From NCBI RefSeq assembly GCF_005116575.1, contig NZ_SWCN01000007.1, forward strand, positions 62,001-126,000: DNA of 64,000 nucleotides, in the 5' to 3' direction. Within the stretch, counting starts at the first letter, position 1, and the number at the start of each line of letters is the position of its first letter. The notes beneath the pieces are model-generated. The model did not search any database and was not told the origin of the DNA. It saw only the letters and a program-made list of their open reading frames with translations. This DNA is from Desulforhopalus sp. IMCC35007 (GTDB taxonomy: Bacteria > Desulfobacterota > Desulfobulbia > Desulfobulbales > Desulfocapsaceae). The translations under genes and the position numbers were made by a program. Shown piece after piece: positions 1 through 8,581 of the stretch.

Positions 1-60
1 GGTTCTCTACTCCTGCATGCCGATATCTGCTCTGATAATGCTGATTTATTCAATTTTTGA
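1..60 (+). CDS. Possible 3' end of a truncated gene at the left edge
   Basis: Frame 1 is open from the first base and ends at a TGA at 58-60, giving a 19-residue tail ending in SDNADLFNF. Nothing upstream is visible, so family and function cannot be assigned. The only support is an open frame running off the window, which can happen by chance at this length. It could equally be intergenic DNA. Confidence 0.2.
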   Translation, partial: GSLLLHADICSDNADLFNF

Positions 61-301
61 TTTTTTAGGAACCGTTATGGACCTCTTTTCAGGCGAGCCC
101 AGTCAAAAACCATCAGAGTGAGCTCAGATGTCTACAGCCAGCACTTTTTCGGCTACGTCCTAAGCTGATTCGCCTGTCGGCCTAATACAAGCCTGGCTGT
201 TGTAGTTGTTCTATTTTGATTGTTGCTCCAGATAGCCACATGGCCCAACCTTCATTAAAAGAAGGTATCCTCTTATAAAATTGTAGAAAAAGGATATTCC
301 T

Positions 302-610
302 ATGATTCATATTATTGCTTCGTTGACCATTGCAGATGGGAAAATGCCCCAGATGAAAGAGATCTATAAATCATTTGTCCCTAAAGTTGAAGCCGAGGAG
401 GGATGCATTATGTACTGTCCAACGGTTGACTTTGAGACGGACATTCCCACCCAGGAGAAAAATAAGAATATTATTACTGTCATAGAAAAGTGGGAGAATA
501 TTGAGGCCTTCCATGCCCACCTCTCCGTGCCACATCTGGCAGAGTTCAGAAAGGATGCACAGGGCATGATTGAAGGGGTATCAATAAAGGTGCAACAAAA
601 TATGTTGTGA
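302..610 (+). CDS. Antibiotic biosynthesis monooxygenase (ABM) domain protein, putative quinol monooxygenase
   Basis: A 102-residue protein of about the size of a single ABM domain. It opens with a short beta strand (MIHIIASLTI), has the EEGCIMY segment typical of the YgiN/ABM fold near residue 35, and a VIEKWENIEAFHAHL segment near residues 60-75, matching the family pattern of an aromatic-rich strand, an acidic helix and a conserved His. Family members are dimeric cytoplasmic proteins that oxidise quinols or other aromatics without a bound cofactor; the substrate here is unknown. The ATG is preceded by AAAAAGGATATTCC, a good ribosome-binding site. It stands alone on the plus strand with no operon partner, so context gives no hint of its role. 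Confidence 0.8.
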   Translation: MIHIIASLTIADGKMPQMKEIYKSFVPKVEAEEGCIMYCPTVDFETDIPTQEKNKNIITVIEKWENIEAFHAHLSVPHLAEFRKDAQGMIEGVSIKVQQNML

Positions 611-860
611 TTGACAAGAAAGAATTGAGAACATCATACTAAATACTGCATCCGTTCTAACTACGAATGATAGTATTCATTAGTATTATGCACTTCTTTT
701 GCTTTCATTGTAAATCATTTCGCATGCTCTATCGTATAAGACAGGCAAGAAAGAGTCTCAAGGATCGATCTTAACACACTCTATACACTTGCAAGGATTT
801 CAATTTGTTGAATTCCATAGGAACGATAAGATTTTTTCATATACAATAGAGAGGTGGGTT

Positions 861-1037
861 ATGAGTATGAGAGGCGAAATTATTTCAAAAGAATATCAGA
901 GCATGGTATGGGTGAAGGACAATGATGGAAAAGAATATGCCTGCTATTTAGACGACTTAAAAGATAAGGATAATCTCACTGAAGAAGAAAAAGCAAAATG
1001 TGTAAACGTGAGTGATATGCTTGGTGATAGCTGGTGA
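861..1037 (+). CDS. Small hypothetical protein, 58 residues
   Basis: The frame is open from 789, but the ATG at 861 follows GAGAGGTGGGTT, a clear ribosome-binding site, so the shorter form is preferred. The 58-residue product is acidic and lysine-rich with no membrane segment or cysteine pair. It begins with a probable beta region (GEIISKEYQSMVWVKDNDGK), then EYACYLDDLKD and a short helical tail. The start resembles small beta-barrel proteins that accept a short basic ligand, but no family is recognised. It is flanked by non-coding DNA on both sides. Coding status rests on the ribosome-binding site and residue composition. Confidence 0.5.
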   Translation: MSMRGEIISKEYQSMVWVKDNDGKEYACYLDDLKDKDNLTEEEKAKCVNVSDMLGDSW

Positions 1038-1447
1038 TATATTTTCCCCATGTTAAGATAAATAATTTTTTCTATGTTAGAATTGTTGAATTATTCTAGT
1101 GCATGGGAAAACATGAATACATTACCGTTTGAGATCCGACAAATATTCTGAGAGATCAACAGAAAAGAGAATATGGATCTCAAGCGGTGTCTAATGCTGG
1201 TATAATTCTAACGATATTCTCCACCCGACCGTTAAATATCTCCTTTAAGCGTGTTAAGTGTAATTAAAGAGCACTTTGATAGACCTATATTTTCGTAGTC
1301 TTCTTCCACACTTTATCTGCAATCCTGGCACCTGCTGGCCCTGTTGGCGGACAAACCAATACGTAGTGACGTCATAGGTTTTAAGTGTCGATTGTAGGGG
1401 AAATTCTTTCACGCATGGTCTTTCTGCCATGGTGATGTGAGTTTAAC
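1038..1447. other. Intergenic stretch without a recognisable gene
   Basis: About 410 bases between the small protein and uvsE. It is AT-rich on the left. On the minus strand a short frame (about 1266-1365) can be read as YDVTTYWFVRQQGQQVPGLQ but has no start codon with a ribosome-binding site and no family I recognise. It may be the remnant of a lost gene. No terminator or promoter stands out. Confidence 0.4.
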
Positions 1448-2353
1448 CTAGTTTTCATGACATATGTCATCCATCAATCGCATGATTGCCAGCTCTTTGG
1501 CTTTCGCTTCAATATCGACAGTCATCACACGCCCTCGCCAACAGTCGGGCAGATCATCGGGATTTATATAATCGGCATGTGGTCTGGGATTACCATCCCC
1601 CCAACCGGCCTTCGGTGATGACAGATGGCAATATTGCTCCCTCCCCTGCCGATGCCAGGTTGCAGCTGCAAGCTCAGTGGCCTCTTCGACAGACAGTTCA
1701 TCCGGATTGCAGCGATGGTGATGAACATCATAGACCAGTGGAATGCTCAGCTTGTCACAAAGGGGCAAGAGATCGGATACAGTATAACTGACATCATCAT
1801 TTTCCAGAGTCAAGCGGCTGCGCACATTTCCAGGAAGATCTCCAAAAACCTGGCTAAATCGTTGCAGTGCAGATAATTTATCGCCGTAGACACCACCGGC
1901 ATGTAGATTAATAATGCCTGCCCCGACTGCTTCCGCCAGCCATCCCTGATACTCCAATTCTCGGATTGAGTTGGCGACGACCCTTGTGTCAGGTGAAGAA
2001 ATCACAACAAACTGATCCGGGTGGAAACTGAGACGAATGTCATGCAAATGGGAAAAAGATCGAACGGCGCTAAGCAATTCGACTATTCTCTCTCCCTTGG
2101 GAAGATCATCAAGACGATAACCAACCTCTGGATGGGTTATCCGAGGAAACAGCGGCGACATGATGCGAAATGCACCGATCCCAAGGCGGTGGACGATTTC
2201 TACGGCCTGCAGGAGGTTCCAACTATTGTCGTAGCAGAGATCAGACAACTTGTTCAGCTGTTCAGCACGAGACAGGCTGGAAAGAAACTTGGCAGTCGTT
2301 GTCCGAAAGGCAATCTTCTCATTTTTAAAAATACAGCACAAACCAAAGCGCAT
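1448..2353 (-). CDS. uvsE: UV damage endonuclease UvsE/UVDE
   Basis: A 301-residue protein starting MRFGLCCIF. It has a TIM-barrel UVDE pattern: RLSFHPDQFVVISSP near residue 110, INLHAGGVYGDK near 150, RLTLENDD near 185, LVYDVHHHRCN near 215 and HLSSPKAGWG near 250. The His, Glu and Asp residues in these blocks form the family's divalent-metal cluster. UVDE nicks DNA immediately 5' to UV photoproducts and other helix-distorting lesions, starting an alternative excision repair. The frame extends 14 codons further upstream, but the ATG at 2353 lies just after GAAGGAGCTCCT, a strong ribosome-binding site. The gene is isolated, with no repair genes beside it. Confidence 0.92.
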   Translation of the reverse strand: MRFGLCCIFKNEKIAFRTTTAKFLSSLSRAEQLNKLSDLCYDNSWNLLQAVEIVHRLGIGAFRIMSPLFPRITHPEVGYRLDDLPKGERIVELLSAVRSFSHLHDIRLSFHPDQFVVISSPDTRVVANSIRELEYQGWLAEAVGAGIINLHAGGVYGDKLSALQRFSQVFGDLPGNVRSRLTLENDDVSYTVSDLLPLCDKLSIPLVYDVHHHRCNPDELSVEEATELAAATWHRQGREQYCHLSSPKAGWGDGNPRPHADYINPDDLPDCWRGRVMTVDIEAKAKELAIMRLMDDICHEN

Positions 2354-2924
2354 AGGAGCTCCTTCATCACAGTCTAGACTATCATAGATAATCACATATA
2401 TAACAAATTATATCAGCTACCCATGTTTTGGCGCCTGAAGTATACGACAATTTTTTGTACAATCCAGGCGTGGTTATTATAACATCCATAGCTTTATTTA
2501 GTATTCAGCTGCAGAGCAGGTTTCCTCAAAACTGTCGGAATAAATCTCTCCAAAATTTCCAAAAAGCCACTGACAAAAGACCATCTTGTTGGATTGCTCC
2601 CTGGAAGATAATATTCTCTTACCTGCTTGCTGCTGTTGATTTGCTCAAGCGATGTCTATAGGGTTGAGAATATGATATAGATTGGTTGATTGAAGCGATA
2701 CTGGTAACTACCCCATTATATGTTTCGTGTCGTCAAATTTTTATTTTTCAGGTTGTACGGACCACAGTGAACGGTTACCCGTTGGAGATTACTTATGAGC
2801 AGATTTTGCTGGATACCACCTGGGAAAGTGCAGGAGAAACAATTCACCACCAGTTGAGGCAAACATACAGGCAAACTTGTGAGACAAGCTGATTATAATT
2901 TCTGTCTGAATCTATAGCACGTTG
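2354..2924. other. Intergenic region, no supported gene
   Basis: About 570 bases between uvsE and the hybrid kinase. Plus-strand frames at 2428-2661 and 2686-2892 lack ribosome-binding sites. The second contains RTTVNGYPLEITYEQILLD, loosely like the effector-binding (UTRA) part of GntR regulators, so it may be a degenerate fragment; the match is too weak to annotate. Confidence 0.35.
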
Positions 2925-4784
2925 TCATGCATCAAGCACCTTTCTAATCAAAACAGCAATATCTTTTTTTGTCAGAGGTTTGAGCGCAAAGCCCCTGATT
3001 CCATATGATTTTGCCTTATCTTTAGAAACCTGAGAGCTATACCCGGTACAGAGAATGATTGGCATTCCGGGTCGAAGCTGGAGAATCCTTTTAGCGAGAT
3101 CAAAGCCGGTCATGTCTGGCATGGTCTGATCAGTAATAATCAGATCGAACCTCTCGGGCTGGCTCTGAAAAGTGGAGAGGGCATCAATGCTGTTTAGCCT
3201 GACCGTGACCCGATAACCGAGTCTCTCTAGCAATTGTTTACCCATTTCGGCCAGTATTTCCTCATCATCTATAAAAAGAATATGTTCGTGGCCAACCGGA
3301 ATGATGTCCGGGACGTCGGTTCCAGGCAGGGCGGCATCCGCCATAGCAGGAAAATACGCATGGAAAACAGTTCCTTCCCCGGCTTGACTTTCAAAGGTTA
3401 CAAAGCCTCCATAACTTTTCACAATGCCATGGATAATGGCAAGTCCCATGCCGGTCCCTTTGCCAACCTCTTTTGTGGTAAAATAAGGATCGAATATGTT
3501 TTTCTGGATTTCAGGTGCAATCCCTGAACCGGTGTCTGTTATAGACAGCTTGAGAAAATCTCCAGGTTGAATATTTGATTCAGAGGGAAAATCCGAACAT
3601 TGAAGGTATTTCTTCCTCAGGGAAATGGAAAGAATCCCCCCGGTCTCTTCCATGGCGTGAAAAGCGTTCGTACAGAGGTTCATGAGGATCTGATGAATCT
3701 GGGTCGGATCGGCAAGAATATAGCCTGATTCAGGATCAACGTCTTCCCGGATAGCTATGGTCGATGGTAGGGAGGAACGCAGCAGCTTAATTGTTTCATG
3801 GATAACAGCAGCAACTTGAACGACAACAGGTTCGGTGTCTGTATGGCGGCTAAAACTAAGGATCCGTTTGACAAGATCCTTGGCCCTGTTGCTGGCCTTG
3901 AGAACTTGCTTAATATCATTTTTAGCCATTGATCCTGCGGTACTATCCTGCTCTGCCATTTCGGCATAGCCTATGATTACACTGAGGATATTGTTAAAAT
4001 CATGGGCAATACCTCCTGCCAGAGTGCCGATGGCCTCCATCTTCTGCGCTTGGAGGAGTTCCGCCCCCAGGCTGGCGTTTATCTTTTGTTCTTCAATCAG
4101 CTTATTGTTGGCGACTTTCAGCGAAGCTGAATGTTTCCGCAGTCGTGCAGAGTAGATCAAATGAAGTGGAATAGTGGCCCCAAGTAATAGAAAGGAATAG
4201 CCAAAGGCTAAGAGCATTTCCATTCGGAGCCCAGCCGATATATCATTGATATTAATCTCTGCACCCGAAATATATGAATTTCCTGCGGGGCTACTGCGCA
4301 GCAGAAGGCTTGTTCTGAAGGTTCCCCAGCGATCTGAGTATGTTAATTGAATAGGTTCATCTTTTTTAATTTTATCTGTCAGCAGATGAACGGCTTCATC
4401 ATAACGGGTGAAATAACGGACCTCAGACGAAGAGGCCATTTCTTCTTCTGAAGCGCTCGAGGAGGTGATGAAAATATGTTGGTTTTGAATAATGACCGTG
4501 TACAAATACGTTACAGATGAAAGTCGTGCCATTTGGGTCAGTAATCTGATATTTTCCTGATCCTCCGCCGGCAACACCGAATCTTTGGCTATGGCCCTGT
4601 CATGAAAGTCGTCAGCCAGTATATATTGCACACTGGCTGCACTCGCCGCAAGATGCTGATCCAAATGCCGATAGATACTTTCCTTATGCCTGTAATAAAT
4701 GGTTATTGCGGTGAGAAAAACTATGAAAACATAAAATGCCACCGCCAGAAACGTATGTTTTTGAAAATATTTGTTTTCAGCCAT
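2925..4784 (-). CDS. Membrane hybrid sensor histidine kinase with C-terminal receiver
   Basis: A 619-residue kinase. A first membrane segment lies near residues 11-27 (AVAFYVFIVFLTAITIYY) and a second near 190-210, enclosing a periplasmic sensor region of about 160 residues. A short linker leads to a HisKA domain with the phospho-acceptor His in GGIAHDFNNIL, an HATPase domain with DTGSGIAP and GTGMGLAIIHG, and a receiver domain (HILFIDDEE, phospho-acceptor Asp in LIITDQTMP). It would autophosphorylate on the cytoplasmic side in response to an external signal. No response regulator with an output domain is adjacent. The kinase-receiver half is clearly paralogous to that of the sensor at 46737-49061. 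The signal is unknown. Confidence 0.88.
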   Translation of the reverse strand: MAENKYFQKHTFLAVAFYVFIVFLTAITIYYRHKESIYRHLDQHLAASAASVQYILADDFHDRAIAKDSVLPAEDQENIRLLTQMARLSSVTYLYTVIIQNQHIFITSSSASEEEMASSSEVRYFTRYDEAVHLLTDKIKKDEPIQLTYSDRWGTFRTSLLLRSSPAGNSYISGAEININDISAGLRMEMLLAFGYSFLLLGATIPLHLIYSARLRKHSASLKVANNKLIEEQKINASLGAELLQAQKMEAIGTLAGGIAHDFNNILSVIIGYAEMAEQDSTAGSMAKNDIKQVLKASNRAKDLVKRILSFSRHTDTEPVVVQVAAVIHETIKLLRSSLPSTIAIREDVDPESGYILADPTQIHQILMNLCTNAFHAMEETGGILSISLRKKYLQCSDFPSESNIQPGDFLKLSITDTGSGIAPEIQKNIFDPYFTTKEVGKGTGMGLAIIHGIVKSYGGFVTFESQAGEGTVFHAYFPAMADAALPGTDVPDIIPVGHEHILFIDDEEILAEMGKQLLERLGYRVTVRLNSIDALSTFQSQPERFDLIITDQTMPDMTGFDLAKRILQLRPGMPIILCTGYSSQVSKDKAKSYGIRGFALKPLTKKDIAVLIRKVLDA

Positions 4785-5198
4785 TTGTAAGTTTAATTAT
4801 CACTCCATCAAAAACATCGTGCTTGAAAGCTGCAAGTCTATGAGCTGTTATTCCTGGGGCGGATCGGTCAAGTTATGTGTCAGGAAAGGGGGGACAGCGC
4901 TAACAGATAAAAATTGCCTGCCTGAATTCTATTAAAGCATCAGGCGTTAACGTAATTGCCGATCGCACCAAAGAAATATGCATCACAGGAACATTACTAT
5001 TATACAGCTAACTATACTGTAATATCAAGTAATTCCTAACAAGGTATTAGGTTTTTTGAATTGACTTACAATATTCACATTACCATAACAGATATCGTCC
5101 AGTTCCTGCCACCGCTCTGACAAAAAACGGGATCTCTCTTTACTAGTGCGTTTCAACACAGGCCATGTTCTCGATTTTACGCATGTGGCCGAAGACAC
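4785..5198. other. Intergenic region between hybrid kinase and prpB
   Basis: About 410 bases that must hold the kinase promoter on the minus strand and the end of the prpB transcript. I see no strong hairpin with a T-run, no operator-like palindrome and no open frame worth reporting. Confidence 0.35.
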
Positions 5199-6110
5199 TC
5201 ATTTTGCCGGGGTGTCATGAACTTCGAAGTTAAACAGATTTTGATCGAAGGCGTTGTAATCCTCATAACGAAGGAGGTCATACAAATCCTTTCGATGCTG
5301 CATTTTATCCAGAATTCCGTTTTGATCTCCGTCCCGTAATATTGCGTCCAATCCCCGGCTTACTTCTCCCATTGCCAGCCGAAGAGTGGTAACCGGATAT
5401 ATCACCATATTATAGCCAAGATCTTCCAATTCCCTCACGTTGAACAATCTGCTTTTCCCAAATTCTGTCATGTTGGCAAGCAAAGGGACCGAGATTGCCT
5501 CTCGGACCGTTGCAAATTCCTGTTCCGACTTGAGCGCTTCAGGGAAAATAACGTCTGCGCCTGCATCTACATATGCCTGCATTCTTTCAATTGCTTTATC
5601 GAGTCCCTCAATTGCCCGAGCATCTGACCTGGCGATCAGACAGAAATTGCTGTCCATTTTAGCATCGGCTGCAGCACGCACGCGCTGAACCATGGTGGTT
5701 GTCGCCACAAGCTCTTTACCGTCGAGGTGACCACAGCGTTTTGGCATGACCTGATCCTCTATATGACAGCCGGCAAGGCCTGCCTCCTCCATGAGACGTA
5801 TTGTTCGGGCAGCACTGACCGGTTCACCAAAGCCAGTGTCAATGTCAATTATGGCAGGTAGATCCGTCACCCGAGCAATCTGCCGTCCTCTATCTACAAA
5901 TTCACCCATTGTGGCAAGGCCAATGTCAGGTAGACACAGATCAGCGGAGATCACAGCCCCGGAGATGTAAATTCCACTAAATCCTTTTCTCTCAATTAAT
6001 TGCGCACAGAGGGGATTAAAAGCTCCAGGGAATTGATGGAGAGCCCCATCAGCCAGCTGCCGTTTGAGTTCAAGACGTTTTTCAACGGCCGTTTTTTGTG
6101 TAAAAAGCAT
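5199..6110 (-). CDS. prpB: Methylisocitrate lyase (PrpB), PEP mutase/isocitrate lyase superfamily
   Basis: A 303-residue protein of normal family length. It shows the superfamily's metal-binding Asp block (IIDIDTGFGEP, about residues 85-95), the catalytic-loop motif KRCGH with its active-site Cys near residue 124, and IARSDARA near residue 160. PrpB cleaves 2-methylisocitrate to pyruvate and succinate, the last step of the methylcitrate cycle for propionyl-CoA. The motif KRCGH favours methylisocitrate lyase over other superfamily members. No prpC, prpD, acnD or propionyl-CoA synthetase is adjacent, so the gene stands apart from its usual operon; the partner enzymes must lie elsewhere or the substrate may differ. 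Confidence 0.88.
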   Translation of the reverse strand: MLFTQKTAVEKRLELKRQLADGALHQFPGAFNPLCAQLIERKGFSGIYISGAVISADLCLPDIGLATMGEFVDRGRQIARVTDLPAIIDIDTGFGEPVSAARTIRLMEEAGLAGCHIEDQVMPKRCGHLDGKELVATTTMVQRVRAAADAKMDSNFCLIARSDARAIEGLDKAIERMQAYVDAGADVIFPEALKSEQEFATVREAISVPLLANMTEFGKSRLFNVRELEDLGYNMVIYPVTTLRLAMGEVSRGLDAILRDGDQNGILDKMQHRKDLYDLLRYEDYNAFDQNLFNFEVHDTPAK

Positions 6111-6192
6111 TAGAAGATTCCTCTCAAAAGATTTTTTATCCGATACACTTCAGCTACCACCGGATTCAACTCCCTGATTATAAATACTACAC

Positions 6193-6930
6193 TCAACCAC
6201 ACTCAACAGGGTGATATATCCTTGCCAGATAGTGTTTTTCTTCCCCTTCAATGAGTTTGTCACACTTTAATCCATGGAAGCTACATAGGGTGTGTAAAAG
6301 TTCGAAATCCACATAAAGCCAACTGAAAGGGTCTGACCGTAACCCTTTATATATCATGACAAAATCTGTTTCACCGCAATACTCTCCGTTCTTATTATAG
6401 ACTTCCCCGGCTTTTTGTAAAAATCTTTCGGTGAGATCAGTAGAATCCACCAGCAGTTGTCCCTTCGGAGCAAGCAGGGACATCAGATGCTGAATAAATA
6501 CATTCAGACCATCCAGTGAACCAGATATTCCTATCCCATTCATGAGCATGAGGATTGTGTCATAACAGCAATCTCCATGATCCAGGATATGTCTGAGAAA
6601 GGTTTTTTTGACGCTTCTTTTGCGCATTATCTCCACGCAGCCAGGAGAGATGTCAATTGCCTCGACGTCCAGGCCTCTAGACTGCAAGACAAGGCTGTGA
6701 CAGCCTGATCCGGCACCGACATCGAGCACTCGTCCCCGGCATCCTTCCAGGGCATATTTTTCGAGTTCGTTCATTTCCTCGAAACTTCGAAACATGGTGC
6801 TGCCCTGCATGGAAGACATTTCAAGCGTCGAGGACCATACATTGAGAAAAGCCTCTGAATCACCACAAAAATAATCATTCAACATTATACCCAGGGGATC
6901 TTTCTCTTTGGCCAATATACATCCTGGCAT
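6193..6930 (-). CDS. Class I SAM-dependent methyltransferase
   Basis: A 245-residue protein with the SAM-binding motif I as VLDVGAGSGCHSL near residue 68, an acidic motif II (VEAIDISPG) about 20 residues later, and LLAPKGQLLVDSTD at motif IV/post-I near residue 155. The fold is that of a small-molecule or protein methyltransferase. Several Cys residues occur (GDCCYD, LCSFHGLKC) but no CxxC cluster typical of Fe-S radical enzymes. The start follows GGAAAGGAAAGAAAT, a good ribosome-binding site. It may share a transcript with the gene on its right (CsaA-like) and prpB on its left, though the gaps (193 and 82 bases) are long. The substrate is unknown. Confidence 0.82.
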   Translation of the reverse strand: MPGCILAKEKDPLGIMLNDYFCGDSEAFLNVWSSTLEMSSMQGSTMFRSFEEMNELEKYALEGCRGRVLDVGAGSGCHSLVLQSRGLDVEAIDISPGCVEIMRKRSVKKTFLRHILDHGDCCYDTILMLMNGIGISGSLDGLNVFIQHLMSLLAPKGQLLVDSTDLTERFLQKAGEVYNKNGEYCGETDFVMIYKGLRSDPFSWLYVDFELLHTLCSFHGLKCDKLIEGEEKHYLARIYHPVECG

Positions 6931-7123
6931 ATTTCTTTCCTTTCCGGGGATCAGTGCTGCATTAAGACAAAGTATAGAGAATCCATACTAAAAATGGCAA
7001 AAGCAAGCTTATACAGGACAAATTGTGGTATGGCAGGACTTCTTCTTAAGAAGTTACCTTACACAAAACATTTTGCCCTTTCACAGTGATCGGCTTAAAC
7101 CATAAAAGCTCGAAAGTCATTTT

Positions 7124-7483
7124 TCAGAACAACTTACTTCCAACTTTTGCATTAACTGCAGGTGAAACAAATGTAGCCTCACCACTTTCCGCCTTTGGGT
7201 ATTGCACACCGAGAATCAACACCTCTGAAGTGACAGGCCCCATTGGCCTTGGCTCAAAATTTAATACTCCGAGTACCAGCCTGTCTTTTACTTCTTCTAT
7301 GGGATGGCAGGTAAAACGGCCGTAACTTAGTCGCTTACCATATTTGCCAAAATCTACTACCATCCTGTATGTCTGCTTATTTGTTCTCGTCTCCACTTCA
7401 ACCTCAATAACCCTGCCAACCCGGATATCGAGCAGTGCGAATGAGGCATCATAGGAGACAACTGGTTTTATTTCGCTTGCCAT
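7124..7483 (-). CDS. csaA: tRNA-binding domain protein, CsaA-like
   Basis: A 119-residue, single OB-fold protein of the family shared by CsaA, YgjH and the C-terminus of MetRS. The hallmark FALLDIRVGRVIEVE opens the domain near residue 14, followed by RMVVDFGKYGKRLSYGRF, with VLGVLNFEPRPMGPVTSEVLIL and a final VGSKLF. Bacterial CsaA forms dimers that bind tRNA and was linked to protein export as a chaperone; the physiological role is poorly settled. The start is preceded by AAAAGGAAAGAAAA. Its right neighbour is the scar holding the resolvase remnant, so this end of the region may have been rearranged. Confidence 0.85.
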   Translation of the reverse strand: MASEIKPVVSYDASFALLDIRVGRVIEVEVETRTNKQTYRMVVDFGKYGKRLSYGRFTCHPIEEVKDRLVLGVLNFEPRPMGPVTSEVLILGVQYPKAESGEATFVSPAVNAKVGSKLF

Positions 7484-7754
7484 TTTTCTTTCCTTTTAGC
7501 CTGAAGATCATCATAAAATCGCTTTAACATATGATTTTGTAGTTCTGCGCCTTGTTGTTACGAAGTTTATATTTTGGGAACAGGGCACTACAGTATGACA
7601 CTTGCCACGTACATCTTCATAACCGACAGATTTGTGTTGCTCAACATTTTTAAGTAAACGCGAGATCTACCCTTACCGTGGGTTGAAGTCGCTTCCTTGG
7701 AGAACAATTCTTCAACCAAATCACGATCAACACTGATTTTGGCAGTTTTTCTAA

Positions 7755-7950
7755 TTGTATATTCGCATCTCAAAGAATGACGGCTCTCAGGTTTTTGACC
7801 AGCAGTTTGATGCTTTGGAGGAAGCTTGAGTTGATCCTGAAAGATTTTACAAAGATCAGGCCTCCGGAAGAAAAGATAACTGCCCTGGGCTACAGGCTTA
7901 CCGCAGCCAGGGCAGGAGGACGCTTAGATGGAAGGCCACGTAAAATGACC
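7755..7950 (+). pseudogene. Decayed serine resolvase/invertase remnant
   Basis: Reading from 7755, the frame gives LYIRISKNDGSQVFDQQFDALEEA, a TGA at the next codon, then VDPERFYKDQASGRKDN and CPGLQ. This is the N-terminal catalytic pattern of Tn3-type resolvases (YxRVS start, a DGSQ...LQxDAL block, DxASGxxDxRPGL). The reading then shifts frame and continues as LTAARAGGRLDGRPRKMT (about 7900-7950), the segment that normally precedes the DNA-binding domain. The middle of the catalytic domain is missing. So the gene has a stop codon, a frameshift and an internal deletion and cannot be functional. It marks a past mobile element at this junction. The 270 bases to its left hold no gene I can support. 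Confidence 0.7.
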
Positions 7951-8064
7951 ACGAGTCTAATGTTGACCAGAGTTGGGCAGATCTTGCAAAAAAAGATCTC
8001 AAGAGCTTATTTCTGGGAATGTTTCTTCGCTACCATGAGATGAGGTAAAAAGAAAGGTACTCTC

Positions 8065-8208
8065 CTAAAATGCCATCTTTATGATTTCCAGTCGGCTGGC
8101 ATCAAGGCGATAGTAAATCAAATACTTCTTATAAGGAAAGGCTACCACACTTTTATCAGGATAATCTCTTCCAGAATAAAAAAGTCTCAAGAATCTGAAT
8201 ATTTATCG
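8065..8208 (-). pseudogene. Truncated RelE/ParE-type toxin remnant
   Basis: On the minus strand an open stretch ending in TAG at 8065-8067 reads FLRLFYSGRDYPDKSVVAF then PYKKYLIYYRLDASRLEII and KMAF. The block FPYKKYLIYYRLDxSRLEI matches the C-terminal half of ParE/RelE toxins, where a phrase such as FPxGxYLIFYRV precedes the conserved VLHGARD end. Here the frame stops before that end, and upstream it opens after an in-frame stop without a start codon. No antitoxin gene is present. I read it as a decayed toxin fragment in the same scar as the resolvase remnant. A chance resemblance is possible because the match is only about 45 residues. Confidence 0.45.
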
Positions 8209-8221
8209 TTTTTGGAGAGGC

Positions 8222-8518
8222 TCACACGGTCACAACCGAATTTTCTTCCCCATATTGGTTGGTGACATAACTGTCAGCCTCAACGTCGTTAACCCAGGTA
8301 TTCCCGTCAAGAACATAGCGGAATTGATAGGAATTACCGGCCTGCAGAGAAAGGGTTATTGAAAAGCTTCCATCTTTCAATTTCTTCATAGGGTTTTCCT
8401 GCAGTGACCATTTATTGAATTCTCCAACAAGCACAGCATTTTTAGAACCCTCAGGATTATTGTATTTGAAGGTAACACGACAAATGTTACCGGATTTTGA
8501 GTAATTTTTTTTAAGCAT
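8222..8518 (-). CDS. Free-standing CBM48 glycogen-binding domain protein
   Basis: A 98-residue protein consisting of little more than one family 48 carbohydrate-binding module. It shows NAVLVGEFNKWS, the W being a typical sugar contact, followed by PMKKLKDGSFSITLSLQAG, YQFRYVLDG and NTWVNDVEADSYVTN. This pattern occurs at the N-terminus of branching enzymes and isoamylases and in AMPK beta subunits, where it binds alpha-glucans. It has no catalytic domain. It is the last gene of the minus-strand glycogen/glycolysis cluster, 63 bases downstream of glgA, and its start follows GAAGAGAAAAAC. A role as a glycogen-targeting or scaffolding protein is inferred from domain and context. Confidence 0.82.
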   Translation of the reverse strand: MLKKNYSKSGNICRVTFKYNNPEGSKNAVLVGEFNKWSLQENPMKKLKDGSFSITLSLQAGNSYQFRYVLDGNTWVNDVEADSYVTNQYGEENSVVTV

Positions 8519-8581
8519 GTTTTTCTCTTCATTGTGTTTTACGGATCTGAGTCCATAATTTTACTGTCTGGAAACAACTAT

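Noticed and set aside
77-121. Short frame MDLFSGEPSQKPSE after a weak ribosome-binding site, like the start of RarA-type proteins
   Set aside because: It stops after 14 codons and no frame downstream continues the RarA sequence.
2686-2892. Plus-strand frame with a UTRA-like phrase (NGYPLEITYEQILLD)
   Set aside because: No ribosome-binding site, no DNA-binding part, and the resemblance is too short to call a gene.
7588-7773. 61-residue minus-strand frame beside the resolvase remnant
   Set aside because: No recognisable family or ribosome-binding site, and it overlaps the start of the resolvase remnant.
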